Part shown: piece after piece, positions 25,895 to 34,211 of the stretch
Layout: each line of letters opens with the position of its first letter
How positions within the stretch are numbered: position 1 is the first letter of the stretch
NCBI GenBank assembly: GCA_002450155.1
Contig: DJYO01000025.1
Location: 1-64,000, forward strand
From: Mageeibacillus sp. UBA6976
GTDB lineage: Bacteria; Bacillota; Clostridia; Saccharofermentanales; Saccharofermentanaceae
Direction: 5' to 3'
Length of the DNA stretch: 64,000 nt
Notes under the pieces: model-generated
Told to the model about the DNA's origin: nothing
Database searches by the model: none
Seen by the model: the letters and a program-made list of their open reading frames with translations, nothing else
Translations under genes and position numbers: made by a program

Positions 25895-27883
25895 ATGAGT
25901 AGCAAGAGCAATAAGCTATACAGATTTATTGCAATTTTAATCTGTGCTGTATTTGCATTCTCACTTCTATCCATTTTAGATCAGAAACAGGTTCTGGCCG
26001 GAGCCAGTGCTTCAACATCCAATGTTAACTCCTGGGGCGATGATGGCGGTTACAATTTGAATATATCAGGATGCAGTGCAGGAGATGTTGCTACCGTAAC
26101 TGTTGTTTACAACAAGAATGAAGTATTCTCATCACCGGCAAATCCCGAAGCATGCCAGGTAATATCCGAAGGCGACGGTTCTGTTACATTTAAGGTAGTA
26201 GGATGGGGCAACCCTAACGGCTCTTACTGGATCAGCATCAGTGGTACCAATCTTCCTAATCCGATGAGTGCTACGGTTTCTTCTATCTCAGTAAAGGCAG
26301 CGAATCCTACAGCTACTCCTAAGCCTGCAACACCCACACCGAAGCCGGCTACTCCAACACCTAAGCCTGCAACACCCACACCAAGACCTACTAATACACC
26401 TGTTCCCGCTCAGACAACTCATCAGACAACGGCTGCTCCTGCTCAGACAACCCAGCAGACAACTGCTGCTCCTGCGCAGACAACCCAGCAGACAGCTGCA
26501 GCAGCTCCTGCTCAGGCACAGCCCGCTGAGACACAGGCAGCTACCACAGCTGCCACAACAACAACGACGACAACAGCTGCGGCCTCTGAGGAGACATCAG
26601 ATACAGAGGAGGCTGTTTCTAACGAAGAGACAAGCGAGCCTACTCTCATCTCTGCAGTAGGTGAAGTTGTTGAAGGCGAGACATACGATGAGACAGTTGT
26701 TATGGATGAGACTCACGAGGACGGAACTCCCGTAGTAATGGGATTTGTCCATGTTAATCCCGATCAGGTAAGCCCCAATACACCTAATTCAGACAAGAAG
26801 TCTTTTATGTGGCTCTGGTTTATCATCCCCGTACTTCTTGCCGGCGCAGCATATTTCAGATACCGGAACCTCAAGAACAAGGGCATGAATGGCAAGGATT
26901 TAGCTCTTAACTTTATCCCCGGCACATCGAGCCTTGTTTATGCAGCAGGCAACCTGATCCCCTCCAAGCATACCGTAGCAGCTGATGCCGCTACTACCCA
27001 GAAGTTCAATCAGGCATCCGCCATGAAGGAACTCCGCCAGATGGAAGAAGCCAATGCAAGGGAAGAAGCAAAGACTGCGAAGTCTGCTCCCGTGCAGAAG
27101 GCACCCATAAAGCGCCCTAAGGAATTATCAGTTAACAGAGCAGCTGCAACAGCTGCAGCTGTAACTGCGGTCAAGGCTCCGTCTGCACCCAAGACACAGG
27201 CAGTAAATTCAAACAGTCCTGCTGCAGCGGCAGCAAGGGAGAGAGCTGAAGCTGCCAAGGTCCAGAATGAGATGAGGAAAATGGAGCAGGCCCGTAAAGA
27301 CAACGAAGCTAAGATGCAAGAGATAAAGAGCCGTCCGCCCATAAAGAGACCTAAGGAGCTGTCAGTAAACAGAGCACAGACAAAGGCCGCAGAACCTGCA
27401 AAGGATGCAGCCATAGGATCCGGAACAACGGCCTCTGTCAGCGCAGCACGCGCACTTGCAGACAGCAAAGCAAAGGAAGCACAACGTGCACGTGAAGAAG
27501 CTGAGAAGGCCCAGAAGGAAATGGTCGAGGCAGCTTTAGAAGCAAAACAAGCGGAGGCAAGAATGCAGTCAATCAACAGTAATGATCAAGCAAGCAAGGC
27601 AAGAGCTTACTCACCCAGTGAGCACAGGAGGGCAAATTCAGCCAACCAGTTAGGAAGTCTTATGAGCAGCAGGTCACAGCCGGGTTACAGAGCTCCTATG
27701 TGGGCAGCTCCGGGAATGGCAGGGATCAATCCCTTCAAGCCCAGCGAGGTGCAGGAGACAGAAGTGAAGGAAGAAGCTCCCAAGGAAGAGAGCAAGCCGG
27801 AAGCAAAACCCAGCATTGCAGATCAGAGACCTAAGAGGTCAGCATTCTTCGACAAGGGCAGGCCGGGAAATGCTCCTCAGTGA
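25895..27883 (+). CDS. Secreted-domain, single-pass surface protein with binding-like module and KRPK-tail
   Basis: The start ATG 25895 lies 9 bases after GGAGGG; the earlier in-frame start is rejected. The 662-residue product has a signal sequence (about 1-37), then a beta-rich domain (NSWGDDGGYNLNISGCS onward, about 90 residues) like that of the GH5 cellulase. A long Thr/Pro/Ala/Gln stalk (about 130-260) leads to a membrane helix (about 303-323). A cytoplasmic, Ala/Lys/Glu-rich partly coiled tail holds two copies of PIKRPKELSVNR (from residues 404 and 482). This gives an outside binding module linked to an inside tail. It has its own promoter and a terminator at 27912. Confidence 0.78.
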   Translation: MSSKSNKLYRFIAILICAVFAFSLLSILDQKQVLAGASASTSNVNSWGDDGGYNLNISGCSAGDVATVTVVYNKNEVFSSPANPEACQVISEGDGSVTFKVVGWGNPNGSYWISISGTNLPNPMSATVSSISVKAANPTATPKPATPTPKPATPTPKPATPTPRPTNTPVPAQTTHQTTAAPAQTTQQTTAAPAQTTQQTAAAAPAQAQPAETQAATTAATTTTTTTAAASEETSDTEEAVSNEETSEPTLISAVGEVVEGETYDETVVMDETHEDGTPVVMGFVHVNPDQVSPNTPNSDKKSFMWLWFIIPVLLAGAAYFRYRNLKNKGMNGKDLALNFIPGTSSLVYAAGNLIPSKHTVAADAATTQKFNQASAMKELRQMEEANAREEAKTAKSAPVQKAPIKRPKELSVNRAAATAAAVTAVKAPSAPKTQAVNSNSPAAAAARERAEAAKVQNEMRKMEQARKDNEAKMQEIKSRPPIKRPKELSVNRAQTKAAEPAKDAAIGSGTTASVSAARALADSKAKEAQRAREEAEKAQKEMVEAALEAKQAEARMQSINSNDQASKARAYSPSEHRRANSANQLGSLMSSRSQPGYRAPMWAAPGMAGINPFKPSEVQETEVKEEAPKEESKPEAKPSIADQRPKRSAFFDKGRPGNAPQ

Positions 27884-27911
27884 GGCGACAGATTATTTAT
27901 ATCATTGAAAG

Positions 27912-27940
27912 TTAAGGGCCACATCGTGGCCCTTAATCCT
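27912..27940 (+). terminator. Terminator-like hairpin after the surface locus
   Basis: TTAAGGGCCAC and GTGGCCCTTAA form an 11-bp stem with an ATC loop. The tail is only weakly T-rich, TCCTTG. Confidence 0.6.
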
Positions 27941-28030
27941 TGTCAGGCCTAAACTTTGCCACGCCTCCTGCCTTTAGATTATCTGTCAAATATGTTAAGA
28001 TTTATACATTAAGATAATTCGGAGTCTTCA

Positions 28031-28927
28031 ATGAAGAATATAGCGATTATTACAGGTGCTTCTTCAGGTATAGGCAAAGCCTTCCTCAAACTGATCGTAC
28101 AAGAGCGTGGTGTTTATAACAGCGTACCCTTCGATGAGATATGGGCTGTTGCCAGAAATTCAGAAAGACTCCTGGAGGTAACTTCATCTATCGGAGATGA
28201 GCGGATAGTACCGGTTACGGCAGACCTTACGGAGGCTCAGGATCTTAACGAGATAAGCTTAAGTCTTGAGCAGGGAAATATAAGAGTCGGACTGCTGGTT
28301 AATTGTGCAGGAGCAGGCTTTAAGGGACCGGTATCAGAGCTTACGGTAGACAAGGTTGAATCAGAGCTCGAGCTTAACTGCGTAGCATTAGGCAAGCTTA
28401 CGAGGATATGCCTTCCCTGCATGATCGACAGTGAACCCTTGTATTCTCTTAAGGACGGACCAAGGATAATCAACATAGCTTCGTCTGCAGGATTTCTGCC
28501 TCAGCCCGGATTTGCGGGATATGCAGCGAGCAAAGCCTATGTAATATCTTTCTCAAGAGCTCTGGCCTATGAACTTTCGAGGTTTAATATAGCAGTAACT
28601 ACTATATGCCCGGGACCTGTAAATACAGATTTCCAGAATAGAGCTACAGACGGCAGGGAAGCCGAATTCACCGGATTTAGGAAGTATGTGGTAGCAGATG
28701 CAGACAAGCTTGCCGAGGCCGGACTTAAGGCTTCAAGATCCGGAAGGAAGATGCTGGTATACGGTTTCTCCCAGAAGCTCCTGCATGTGGCATCCAAGAT
28801 ACTTCCGGTGGGTCTCATCCTTAAGATAGAGAGTCTTCTTATGCCGGTAGAGTATAGATCAGAGGCAGGTCCGGAATCTGATATCGTGAGCCCGCTGCCG
28901 ATAACAAGTGAGGAGGAATCCGTATGA
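28031..28927 (+). CDS. Short-chain dehydrogenase/reductase
   Basis: This 298-residue Rossmann-fold oxidoreductase has the cofactor loop TGASSGIG (8-15), an NCAGAG segment, and the catalytic Ser of NIASSAG with YAASK near residue 164. It is likely NADP-dependent and cytoplasmic, with unknown substrate. The C-terminal 60 residues, including a basic hydrophobic segment, suggest loose membrane association. The ribosome binding site is CGGAG. Its stop overlaps the next gene (ATGA), so it works with or is co-translated with an SCP2-like protein. Confidence 0.88.
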   Translation: MKNIAIITGASSGIGKAFLKLIVQERGVYNSVPFDEIWAVARNSERLLEVTSSIGDERIVPVTADLTEAQDLNEISLSLEQGNIRVGLLVNCAGAGFKGPVSELTVDKVESELELNCVALGKLTRICLPCMIDSEPLYSLKDGPRIINIASSAGFLPQPGFAGYAASKAYVISFSRALAYELSRFNIAVTTICPGPVNTDFQNRATDGREAEFTGFRKYVVADADKLAEAGLKASRSGRKMLVYGFSQKLLHVASKILPVGLILKIESLLMPVEYRSEAGPESDIVSPLPITSEEESV

Positions 28928-29256
28928 AGAAAGTTGAACCCAGATTCGGGAGCATTTACAAGGCTATCGAAGAGAGATGTTCCAAGATAAGTTTCCCGCG
29001 AGATACTGCTACCCAGATAACTCTTAACGGGATCCTCGATAATCAGCCTTTGTATGTTAAAGTGGACGAGGGCCAGGTAGAGGTCGCTCCCTACGAGTAT
29101 ATAAATGCACCTTTCTACATCGATGCGGATGCTGAGATCCTGGCCAGGATCCTTAACAAAGAATACGATTTCTACGAGGCTCTGGCTCAAGGCAGCATAG
29201 TCTTAAACGGCGATCCTGCCAGTGCTATACTCTTTATTCACAGCGTTTTCGGGTAA
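28924..29256 (+). CDS. SCP2-like sterol/lipid carrier domain protein
   Basis: The 110-residue protein looks like a stand-alone SCP2 domain, with a DNQPLYVKVDEGQVEV strand region and DADAEILARIL helix followed by EALAQGSIVLNGDPASAI. In such domains the pattern forms a hydrophobic lipid-binding tunnel. It overlaps the SDR gene by 4 bases. The pair suggests a reduced or oxidised lipid-like substrate. The assignment is by pattern and moderately certain. Confidence 0.7.
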   Translation: MKKVEPRFGSIYKAIEERCSKISFPRDTATQITLNGILDNQPLYVKVDEGQVEVAPYEYINAPFYIDADAEILARILNKEYDFYEALAQGSIVLNGDPASAILFIHSVFG

Positions 29257-29262
29257 GCTTGA

Positions 29263-30840
29263 ATGGCTCTAAAGTTAAACGGGATCTTCAAGGATGGTAT
29301 GGTATTCCAGTGGGGCGCAGAGTTTCGCCTCTTTGGTGAGGCAGACCATGCCTGCACTGTAAGATGTGACATCTTAGACGAGGGCAAGAGGATCTGTTCC
29401 GGTGCTGCAGGGACTGAAGAAGACGGAAGTTTCCTTGTGCTTGTAACACCGGCTGACGAGCCCGGAGGACCCTATCAGATCGTTATATACGAGAACGAGC
29501 AGGAGGTCTGCGTTTTATCTGACTGCTATGCCGGAGAGGTCTGGTTTGCAGCAGGGCAGGGTAACATGGAGTATCCTCTCTGCAGGACAGAGTTTGCAAA
29601 ATACGTACTCCCAAAGATCCCCGATACAGACATAAGATTATACGATGTTCCCTTTGCAGGCTTTATGGACGAAGAACAGGCCAGGGCTGAGCAGGAGTCT
29701 AAGTGGGTAAGCATAGATTCTGAGACAGCAGGACAGATGAGCGGTATTGCCTTCTATTTTGCCTTTGCTCTGAGCGCAAGGCTTGATGCCAAGATCGGCA
29801 TAATAACCTGCTGTGCCTATGGCACTAGCCTTGATTGCTGGACCTCTATAGAGTCCCTCAAAAAGACTAAGGAGGGCATGCAGTACATCAAGGACTTTGA
29901 CGAGGCGGCAGCAGAGATAACCGAGGCCGAGTACGAAGAAGAACTTGGTATCTATAACGAGGCAAAGAAGGACTACGACGGGAAACTTGAGCAGGCATTA
30001 AGTGACAACCCCTATCTTACCTATAAGGAAGCGGACATAAATATAGGTCCAAGACCCTGGCCGCCGCCGGTAGGGACTCTCTCAGTAAGAAGGCCGGGCT
30101 CCATTTTTGAGAGTATGGTCTTAAGGGTTGCGCCTTATACAATAAGAGGTGTTATCTACTACCAGGGCGAGTCCGACACTTTCGGTCATCAAAGCGAATA
30201 CGGCAATGTCTTTAAATCTCTCATAGAGGAGTGGAGAACTGTATTCTTTGACGAGGAATTGCCCTTTATCTTCTGCCAGCTCCCGATGTATATCTCCAAG
30301 GATCGTAAGTACATGGGCTACGACGATATGAGCTGGCCTACGGTACGCGAGCAGCAACAGGTGGTAGCCATCGACGTCCCCAATGTTTATATGGCTGTAA
30401 TAGCAGATTGCGGCGAATTCGATAACATGCACCCGTCCGACAAGAAGACTCCTGCTGACAGGCTCGCTCTTCTTGCCCAGAAGTTTGTCTACGGCTTTGA
30501 GAACGTAGACGCGGTCGCTCCCTATATTGTTGACGCAAGGAGGGGAGAGGGCGTTGAGATCACCTTCGGAGGTGACTATATGCTGCTCAATATTGCCTCG
30601 GATTTCGGAGGCGGAGAATCCGGTTTTGAGGTAGCAGGCGAAGATGGAGAGTTCTTCCCTGCCGATGCCTCTGTTGACTTTGACGGTAAGACCGTCATAC
30701 TCGCATGCCCTAAGGTCGAATTCCCGGTCAAAGTAAGGTATGCATATTTTTCCTATGGCCCGACTGCCCTCCATGCACAGAACGGGCTTGCTGCGACACC
30801 TTTCCAGGTGCGCATAGATAAAGATTTAGGTGGTATCTGA
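29263..30840 (+). CDS. Sialate O-acetylesterase-like SGNH protein with altered nucleophile site
   Basis: The 525-residue protein follows the layout of SGNH esterases of the sialate O-acetylesterase type: an N-terminal beta domain with MVFQWGAEFRLFGEA, the block I motif, GVIYYQGESDT near residue 295 and FDNMHPSDK near 386. Block I reads GQGNME (98-103), where active enzymes have GQSNME, so the serine nucleophile is replaced by Gly100. The Asp and His of the last block are kept. No signal peptide is visible, suggesting an intracellular, possibly non-catalytic protein. It lies 6 bases after the SCP2-like gene. Confidence 0.82.
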   Translation: MALKLNGIFKDGMVFQWGAEFRLFGEADHACTVRCDILDEGKRICSGAAGTEEDGSFLVLVTPADEPGGPYQIVIYENEQEVCVLSDCYAGEVWFAAGQGNMEYPLCRTEFAKYVLPKIPDTDIRLYDVPFAGFMDEEQARAEQESKWVSIDSETAGQMSGIAFYFAFALSARLDAKIGIITCCAYGTSLDCWTSIESLKKTKEGMQYIKDFDEAAAEITEAEYEEELGIYNEAKKDYDGKLEQALSDNPYLTYKEADINIGPRPWPPPVGTLSVRRPGSIFESMVLRVAPYTIRGVIYYQGESDTFGHQSEYGNVFKSLIEEWRTVFFDEELPFIFCQLPMYISKDRKYMGYDDMSWPTVREQQQVVAIDVPNVYMAVIADCGEFDNMHPSDKKTPADRLALLAQKFVYGFENVDAVAPYIVDARRGEGVEITFGGDYMLLNIASDFGGGESGFEVAGEDGEFFPADASVDFDGKTVILACPKVEFPVKVRYAYFSYGPTALHAQNGLAATPFQVRIDKDLGGI

Positions 30841-30841
30841 C

Positions 30842-31282
30842 ATGAACATAGCTTTTTTCACCGTACCCAAGCAAGATGTGGTTTTTGTATATGACGACTT
30901 TACCGTAAGGCAAGTCCTCGAGAAGATGCACAACAGCCGTTTTACAGCTGTCCCGGTCCTGGACCGTGACGGACATTATCTCGGCACGGTATCCGAAGGG
31001 GACCTGTTGTGGTTTATCGTAAGAGGCGAGGGCGGCGAGCCCCATACTATGGCTATAGAGAGCTTGGAGAAATTCAGGCTGGCTGATATGTTTCCTCTCG
31101 CCACAAAGAATCCTCCATGCCTTATCTCTTCTTCTATAGACGATCTGATAATAAGATCCATGGAGACGAATTTTGTTCCGATCGTAGATGACAGATCCAT
31201 ATTCATAGGGATCGTCACCCGCCGGTCTATAATCAAGCATTTCTACGATAAGCACATTTTCCCTCTTCCGGGGACTAACTGA
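30842..31282 (+). CDS. Protein of two CBS domains
   Basis: The 146-residue protein is made of two CBS modules, the first with NSRFTAVPVLDRDGHYLGTVSEGDLL and the second with NFVPIVDDRSIFIGIVTRRSII. Paired CBS domains bind adenosyl nucleotides and sense energy or ligand status, here as a free-standing regulator. The start ATG 30842 lies 1 base after the preceding stop and follows TAGGTGG. It ends the SDR-SCP2-SGNH operon. Confidence 0.88.
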   Translation: MNIAFFTVPKQDVVFVYDDFTVRQVLEKMHNSRFTAVPVLDRDGHYLGTVSEGDLLWFIVRGEGGEPHTMAIESLEKFRLADMFPLATKNPPCLISSSIDDLIIRSMETNFVPIVDDRSIFIGIVTRRSIIKHFYDKHIFPLPGTN

Positions 31283-31285
31283 ATG

Positions 31286-31314
31286 TTGTCATCGGAGTTT
31301 GCGTATGCTATACT
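31286..31314 (+). promoter_or_regulatory. Promoter of tRNA-Thr
   Basis: TTGTCA (31286-31291), 17 bases and TATACT (31309-31314), with an extended TG at 31306-31307. The tRNA starts 16 bases later. Confidence 0.75.
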
Positions 31315-31329
31315 TCTACAGTTGATTTT

Positions 31330-31405
31330 GCCCCTATAGCTCAGTAGGTAGAGCGCATCCATGGTAAGGATGAGGTCTCCGGTTCAAATCCGGATGGGGG
31401 CTCCA
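31330..31405 (+). tRNA. tRNA-Thr (anticodon GGT)
   Basis: A full cloverleaf is visible. The acceptor stem GCCCCTA pairs with TGGGGGC (one G-T pair). The D arm is GCTC-AGTAGGTA-GAGC, the anticodon loop ATGGTAA gives GGT, and the T arm is TCCGG-TTCAAAT-CCGGA. The discriminator T is followed by an encoded CCA at 31403-31405. Confidence 0.96.
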
Positions 31406-31415
31406 CAACGGTTAG

Positions 31416-31440
31416 AGCGGACAGGAATGTCCGCTTTTTT
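31416..31440 (+). terminator. Terminator of tRNA-Thr
   Basis: AGCGGACA and TGTCCGCT form an 8-bp stem with a GGAA loop, followed by six T. Confidence 0.88.
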
Positions 31441-32569
31441 AAATATACATGATTACTATGCCCGCTATGAAGGCTGTAATACTTGTTCCCACAGCAACGG
31501 TGAGCAGAGATTTCTCCATAAAACTTAATACAAGGGACACTGCAAAGCCCAGTGAAGCTGCCAATACAGAACCGGTAGAATAAAGGATCGCCGGGAATGT
31601 CATGGCTGACAGCACAGAGTAGGGTATGTAGTCGAAGAAGGCTTTAACGCTCTTATTTGTAATTTTCTTTGTAAATAAAGTGAAGGGGAGCATGCGCACA
31701 AGATAGGTAGTAAGAGCCATTGCGATAAGCATCGGTACAAAGGCGCTCCAGCTTAAGCTCTCTCCTGACAAAGCATCGCTTGTGTTGCTTTGTCCGTATC
31801 CCGGTGCCAGGAGAACGGTAAGCAGAACGGTCATGCCAAGGCAGGCCGCTGAAACTGCTGTCAGGATCTTAGGAGAAAGCGCAGCTTTCAGAGCGCAGAC
31901 TCCGAAGACCGCTGCAAGCACAGCAGATATTATCACCGCAAAGCCTGAATCTATCCTGCTCGATAAGGCGGGGATAAAGAAGAGCAGGCAGGACAGGAGA
32001 GAAGCGATGGAAGATGCCGACATAATGACCTTATCCTGCTTGGCTTTGGGTACGACTATAGAAACGAACATTCCGTATATTCCGATCGCCAGCGCATTGG
32101 TAAGCACAGGGGGGAAGACATTGCCCAATAAGGCGCCTATTGCAGTGCCCAAAACCCATCCTGATACAGGGAGGACCGTAAGCCCTGCAAAATACTTAGC
32201 GCATATATCATGTTCCTTAGTTACTGCCACGCCAAAGATCTCGTCTGTAATACCATAGGCCAGCAAGATGCGCATCAATGGTGTCATGGTCTTATCCGTC
32301 TTCTGTGAGAGGGCTATGGCCATAAGGGAATATCTTATATTGATCACTATCTGAGACAGTACCATGGCAAGGAAGCTTCCCCCCGCAGCCATTATGCCTA
32401 CTCCGGCAACCTGTCCTGCAGATGTGATGTTAAAAAGGGATACCAATACAGTCTGCAAAGGATCAAGGCCTTGTGTTATAGACATGATACCGAAAGAGAA
32501 GGACACGGAAAGATAGCCAAGCCCGATAGGAAGACCATCCCGGACCCCCTGACTGAAAGTGTTATCCAT
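31439..32569 (-). CDS. AzlC-AzlD fusion, branched-chain amino acid exporter
   Basis: The 376-residue membrane protein joins two subunits that are usually separate. Residues 1 to about 235 are AzlC-like (RDGLPIGLGYLSVSFSFGIM, QIVINIRYSLMAIALS, ITDEIFGVA). Residues about 275-376 are AzlD-like, with TYLVRMLPFTLFTKKITNKSVKAFFDYIPYSVLSAMTFP split by short loops. AzlCD exports branched-chain amino acids or analogues. The fusion would fix a one-to-one ratio. It overlaps the upstream lipoprotein gene by 8 bases. Confidence 0.9.
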   Translation of the reverse strand: MDNTFSQGVRDGLPIGLGYLSVSFSFGIMSITQGLDPLQTVLVSLFNITSAGQVAGVGIMAAGGSFLAMVLSQIVINIRYSLMAIALSQKTDKTMTPLMRILLAYGITDEIFGVAVTKEHDICAKYFAGLTVLPVSGWVLGTAIGALLGNVFPPVLTNALAIGIYGMFVSIVVPKAKQDKVIMSASSIASLLSCLLFFIPALSSRIDSGFAVIISAVLAAVFGVCALKAALSPKILTAVSAACLGMTVLLTVLLAPGYGQSNTSDALSGESLSWSAFVPMLIAMALTTYLVRMLPFTLFTKKITNKSVKAFFDYIPYSVLSAMTFPAILYSTGSVLAASLGFAVSLVLSFMEKSLLTVAVGTSITAFIAGIVIMYI

Positions 32570-33164
32570 AAATACTTACTATATCGTCAAAGGAAAGATA
32601 CATATCAAGCTCTACGCTTAATTGGTCCTTATCCTGGGTGTTCAGATCAGCAACTGTAAAGAGTGAGGAGGTCTCGCGGTCAAGCTTGTAAACGATGCCG
32701 TCCGTAATGTAGTACTTGACCGTAGGTTCGTAAGTGTTATCTGTATATACAACGCTGTGGGCTACAAAGAGCGCATCTCCGAGATCGAAGTATTCGTCGG
32801 TTACTCTCTTCTCGCTGTCTTCGCGTATCATCTGCAGTGATCTGTATACTCCGTCCGCAGAAACAGTATATATGCACTCTGCGGAATTGCCTGCAGGAGT
32901 TGTTCCCGTAACAGTCTTTACGGATGCCTCGCTTATATGGTCCTTCATGTAGGCATTGATATCCAGAGTGAATTTATCCAAACGTTCCTTGACGCTCTCA
33001 TAGTCAATGGGAGTTGCTGTAGACTCAACAGCTTCTGTTGACTGGGCGGTCATCTGGGGATCGGAATATGTCTTCTCCCAACAGCCGGATACGAACAAAA
33101 CGGATGCCAGAGTAATTAAGGCAAGTGAACGGATCAATGATCTTTTGCATGAATGTATAGCCAT
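32562..33164 (-). CDS. Lipoprotein of unknown function
   Basis: The 200-residue protein starts at ATG 33164, with GGAGG just upstream; the earlier ATG lies in the ribosome binding site. A signal sequence ends in VSGC, a lipobox giving a lipid-anchored Cys near residue 28. The mature part has alternating charged and aromatic strands, as in LolA/LppX-like or DUF-type clostridial lipoproteins, but I do not recognise a family. It precedes the AzlCD gene with an 8-base overlap. Confidence 0.75.
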   Translation of the reverse strand: MAIHSCKRSLIRSLALITLASVLFVSGCWEKTYSDPQMTAQSTEAVESTATPIDYESVKERLDKFTLDINAYMKDHISEASVKTVTGTTPAGNSAECIYTVSADGVYRSLQMIREDSEKRVTDEYFDLGDALFVAHSVVYTDNTYEPTVKYYITDGIVYKLDRETSSLFTVADLNTQDKDQLSVELDMYLSFDDIVSIYG

Positions 33165-33202
33165 ATTGTCCTCCATTAACCGATAAATTATAGCATACTA
33201 AG

Positions 33203-33231
33203 TTGACAAAGGCGCCCAAAGATTATACAAT
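33203..33231 (+). promoter_or_regulatory. Promoter of tRNA-Ser
   Basis: TTGACA (33203-33208), 17 bases and TACAAT (33226-33231). The tRNA begins 22 bases downstream. Confidence 0.75.
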
Positions 33232-33253
33232 CATTTAGCATTTTGTACCACTT

Positions 33254-33345
33254 GGAGAAGTCGCCTAGCCTGGTCGAGGGCGCACGACTGGAAATCGTGT
33301 AAACCCCAAAAGGGTTTCGAGGGTTCGAATCCCTCCTTCTCCGCC
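33254..33345 (+). tRNA. tRNA-Ser (anticodon GGA)
   Basis: The acceptor stem GGAGAAG pairs with CTTCTCC. The anticodon loop CTGGAAA gives GGA, and a long variable arm (ACCCC...GGGTTT) is typical of tRNA-Ser. The T arm is GAGGG-TTCGAAT-CCCTC. Discriminator G and encoded CCA end the gene at 33345. The gene borders an accessory region. Confidence 0.96.
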
Positions 33346-33367
33346 ATATACGCGATATATTCGCCGC

Positions 33368-33402
33368 AAAGGGTTGAAAACATTAGGTTTTCGACCCTTT
33401 TT
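33368..33402 (+). terminator. Terminator after tRNA-Ser
   Basis: AAAGGGTTGAAAAC pairs with GTTTTCGACCCTTT (one G-T pair), with loop ATTAG and a T tail. Confidence 0.8.
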
Positions 33403-33451
33403 CGTTGGTTCACAAACATGTCTTTTTTCGGATATATTTTTGACGTTTTAC

Positions 33452-33476
33452 TAAGAGGAGAGATTCGAACCCCCGA
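33452..33476 (-). repeat. Inverted tRNA 3'-end-like fragment
   Basis: Read on the minus strand this gives GGGGGTTCGAATCTCTCC, close to the T arm of the tRNA-Ser gene 107 bases upstream (GAGGGTTCGAATCCCTCC). No other tRNA part is attached. Such fragments are often scars of integrase attachment sites; the stretch 33403-33600 holds nothing else recognisable. Confidence 0.45.
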
Positions 33477-33601
33477 TCAACCAAGTCGGGTTTAATTTGT
33501 ATGGTAAAATATCTTTGTGTGGACTAAGGATTCGGAAGTTGCTTAATCGAGATTATTATCAGGATAGTGAAATAAGCAAATCGGAATTTAGGAGGTAGAC
33601 A

Positions 33602-33793
33602 ATGAATAGTAAATGTGAAAAATGCGGTGGAGAGTTGATAGAAGGGTCAATGGCAGGAATGCACGGAGTGTTTTTTTACCCTGATGGGGAAATCAATAAA
33701 TTAAAGCCCAAGAGAAGTCCCGTTATTTGCTATTGTTGCAAAAGATGTGGAATGATCCAGGGCTTTACGGCAACTCAGCCTGAAAGACTATAG
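33602..33793 (+). CDS. Small zinc-ribbon protein (DUF6487-like)
   Basis: This 63-residue protein has CEKCGGELIEGSM at the start and CYCCKRCG near residue 43, forming a probable zinc-binding ribbon around a variable loop. The pattern matches the DUF6487 type of small cytoplasmic proteins. The ribosome binding site AGGAGGT precedes the ATG. Function unknown. Confidence 0.75.
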   Translation: MNSKCEKCGGELIEGSMAGMHGVFFYPDGEINKLKPKRSPVICYCCKRCGMIQGFTATQPERL

Positions 33794-33829
33794 CTGGAAA
33801 TACTTCATATATGATATAAGGATAGGGAT

Positions 33830-34126
33830 ATGAAAAAACTTAGTTTAGCAAAATTGTTGGTTCTTATCTGGATCTTGAGGATCGTTGGCTTCGCCGTGTT
33901 ATTGGGCGGATTCCCGTTCCTCGATTACAATCGTACTGTAGTATTTTTTGTTTTGGTTGGCATAGGTATTGCAATCCTTTTGGCCAGTGCCTATATTGAG
34001 GCGGTTTATTACTGCTGCCCCCATTGCGGAATGTGGATTGGTATGAGAAATCTGCCTTATGGGTATTGTAGGCACTGCGGCAAAGAGTTAATTACAAAAC
34101 CGGATGATAACGTTCCAACATTATAG
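33830..34126 (+). CDS. Two-helix membrane protein with C-terminal zinc ribbon
   Basis: The 98-residue protein has two hydrophobic helices (about residues 8-28 and 33-56). A zinc ribbon, CPHCG and CRHCG, follows at about residues 63-84. The start follows GGATAGGGAT. It may form a pair with the DUF6487-like gene 36 bases upstream. Function unknown. Confidence 0.75.
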   Translation: MKKLSLAKLLVLIWILRIVGFAVLLGGFPFLDYNRTVVFFVLVGIGIAILLASAYIEAVYYCCPHCGMWIGMRNLPYGYCRHCGKELITKPDDNVPTL

Positions 34127-34211
34127 TAGTTGAAGCGTTAAATCTTGAAATTAACTAAGAAGCTTGCGAAAAATGACTCGCAGGCTTCAATAATTACTGG
34201 ACTGCGGCTGA

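Noticed and set aside
26310..26480. Regular repeats that might look like a CRISPR or minisatellite
   Set aside because: These are codon repeats of the Thr/Pro/Ala/Gln stalk in the 25895 protein; there are no unique spacers.
27010..27576. Long minus-strand Ala/Ser-rich frame
   Set aside because: It is the shadow of the Ala-rich cytoplasmic tail coded on the plus strand.
33231..33419. Minus-strand frame of 62 codons over tRNA-Ser
   Set aside because: It is the antisense of the tRNA gene and its terminator; the EGFEPS stretch is a known artefact of tRNA-Ser sequence.
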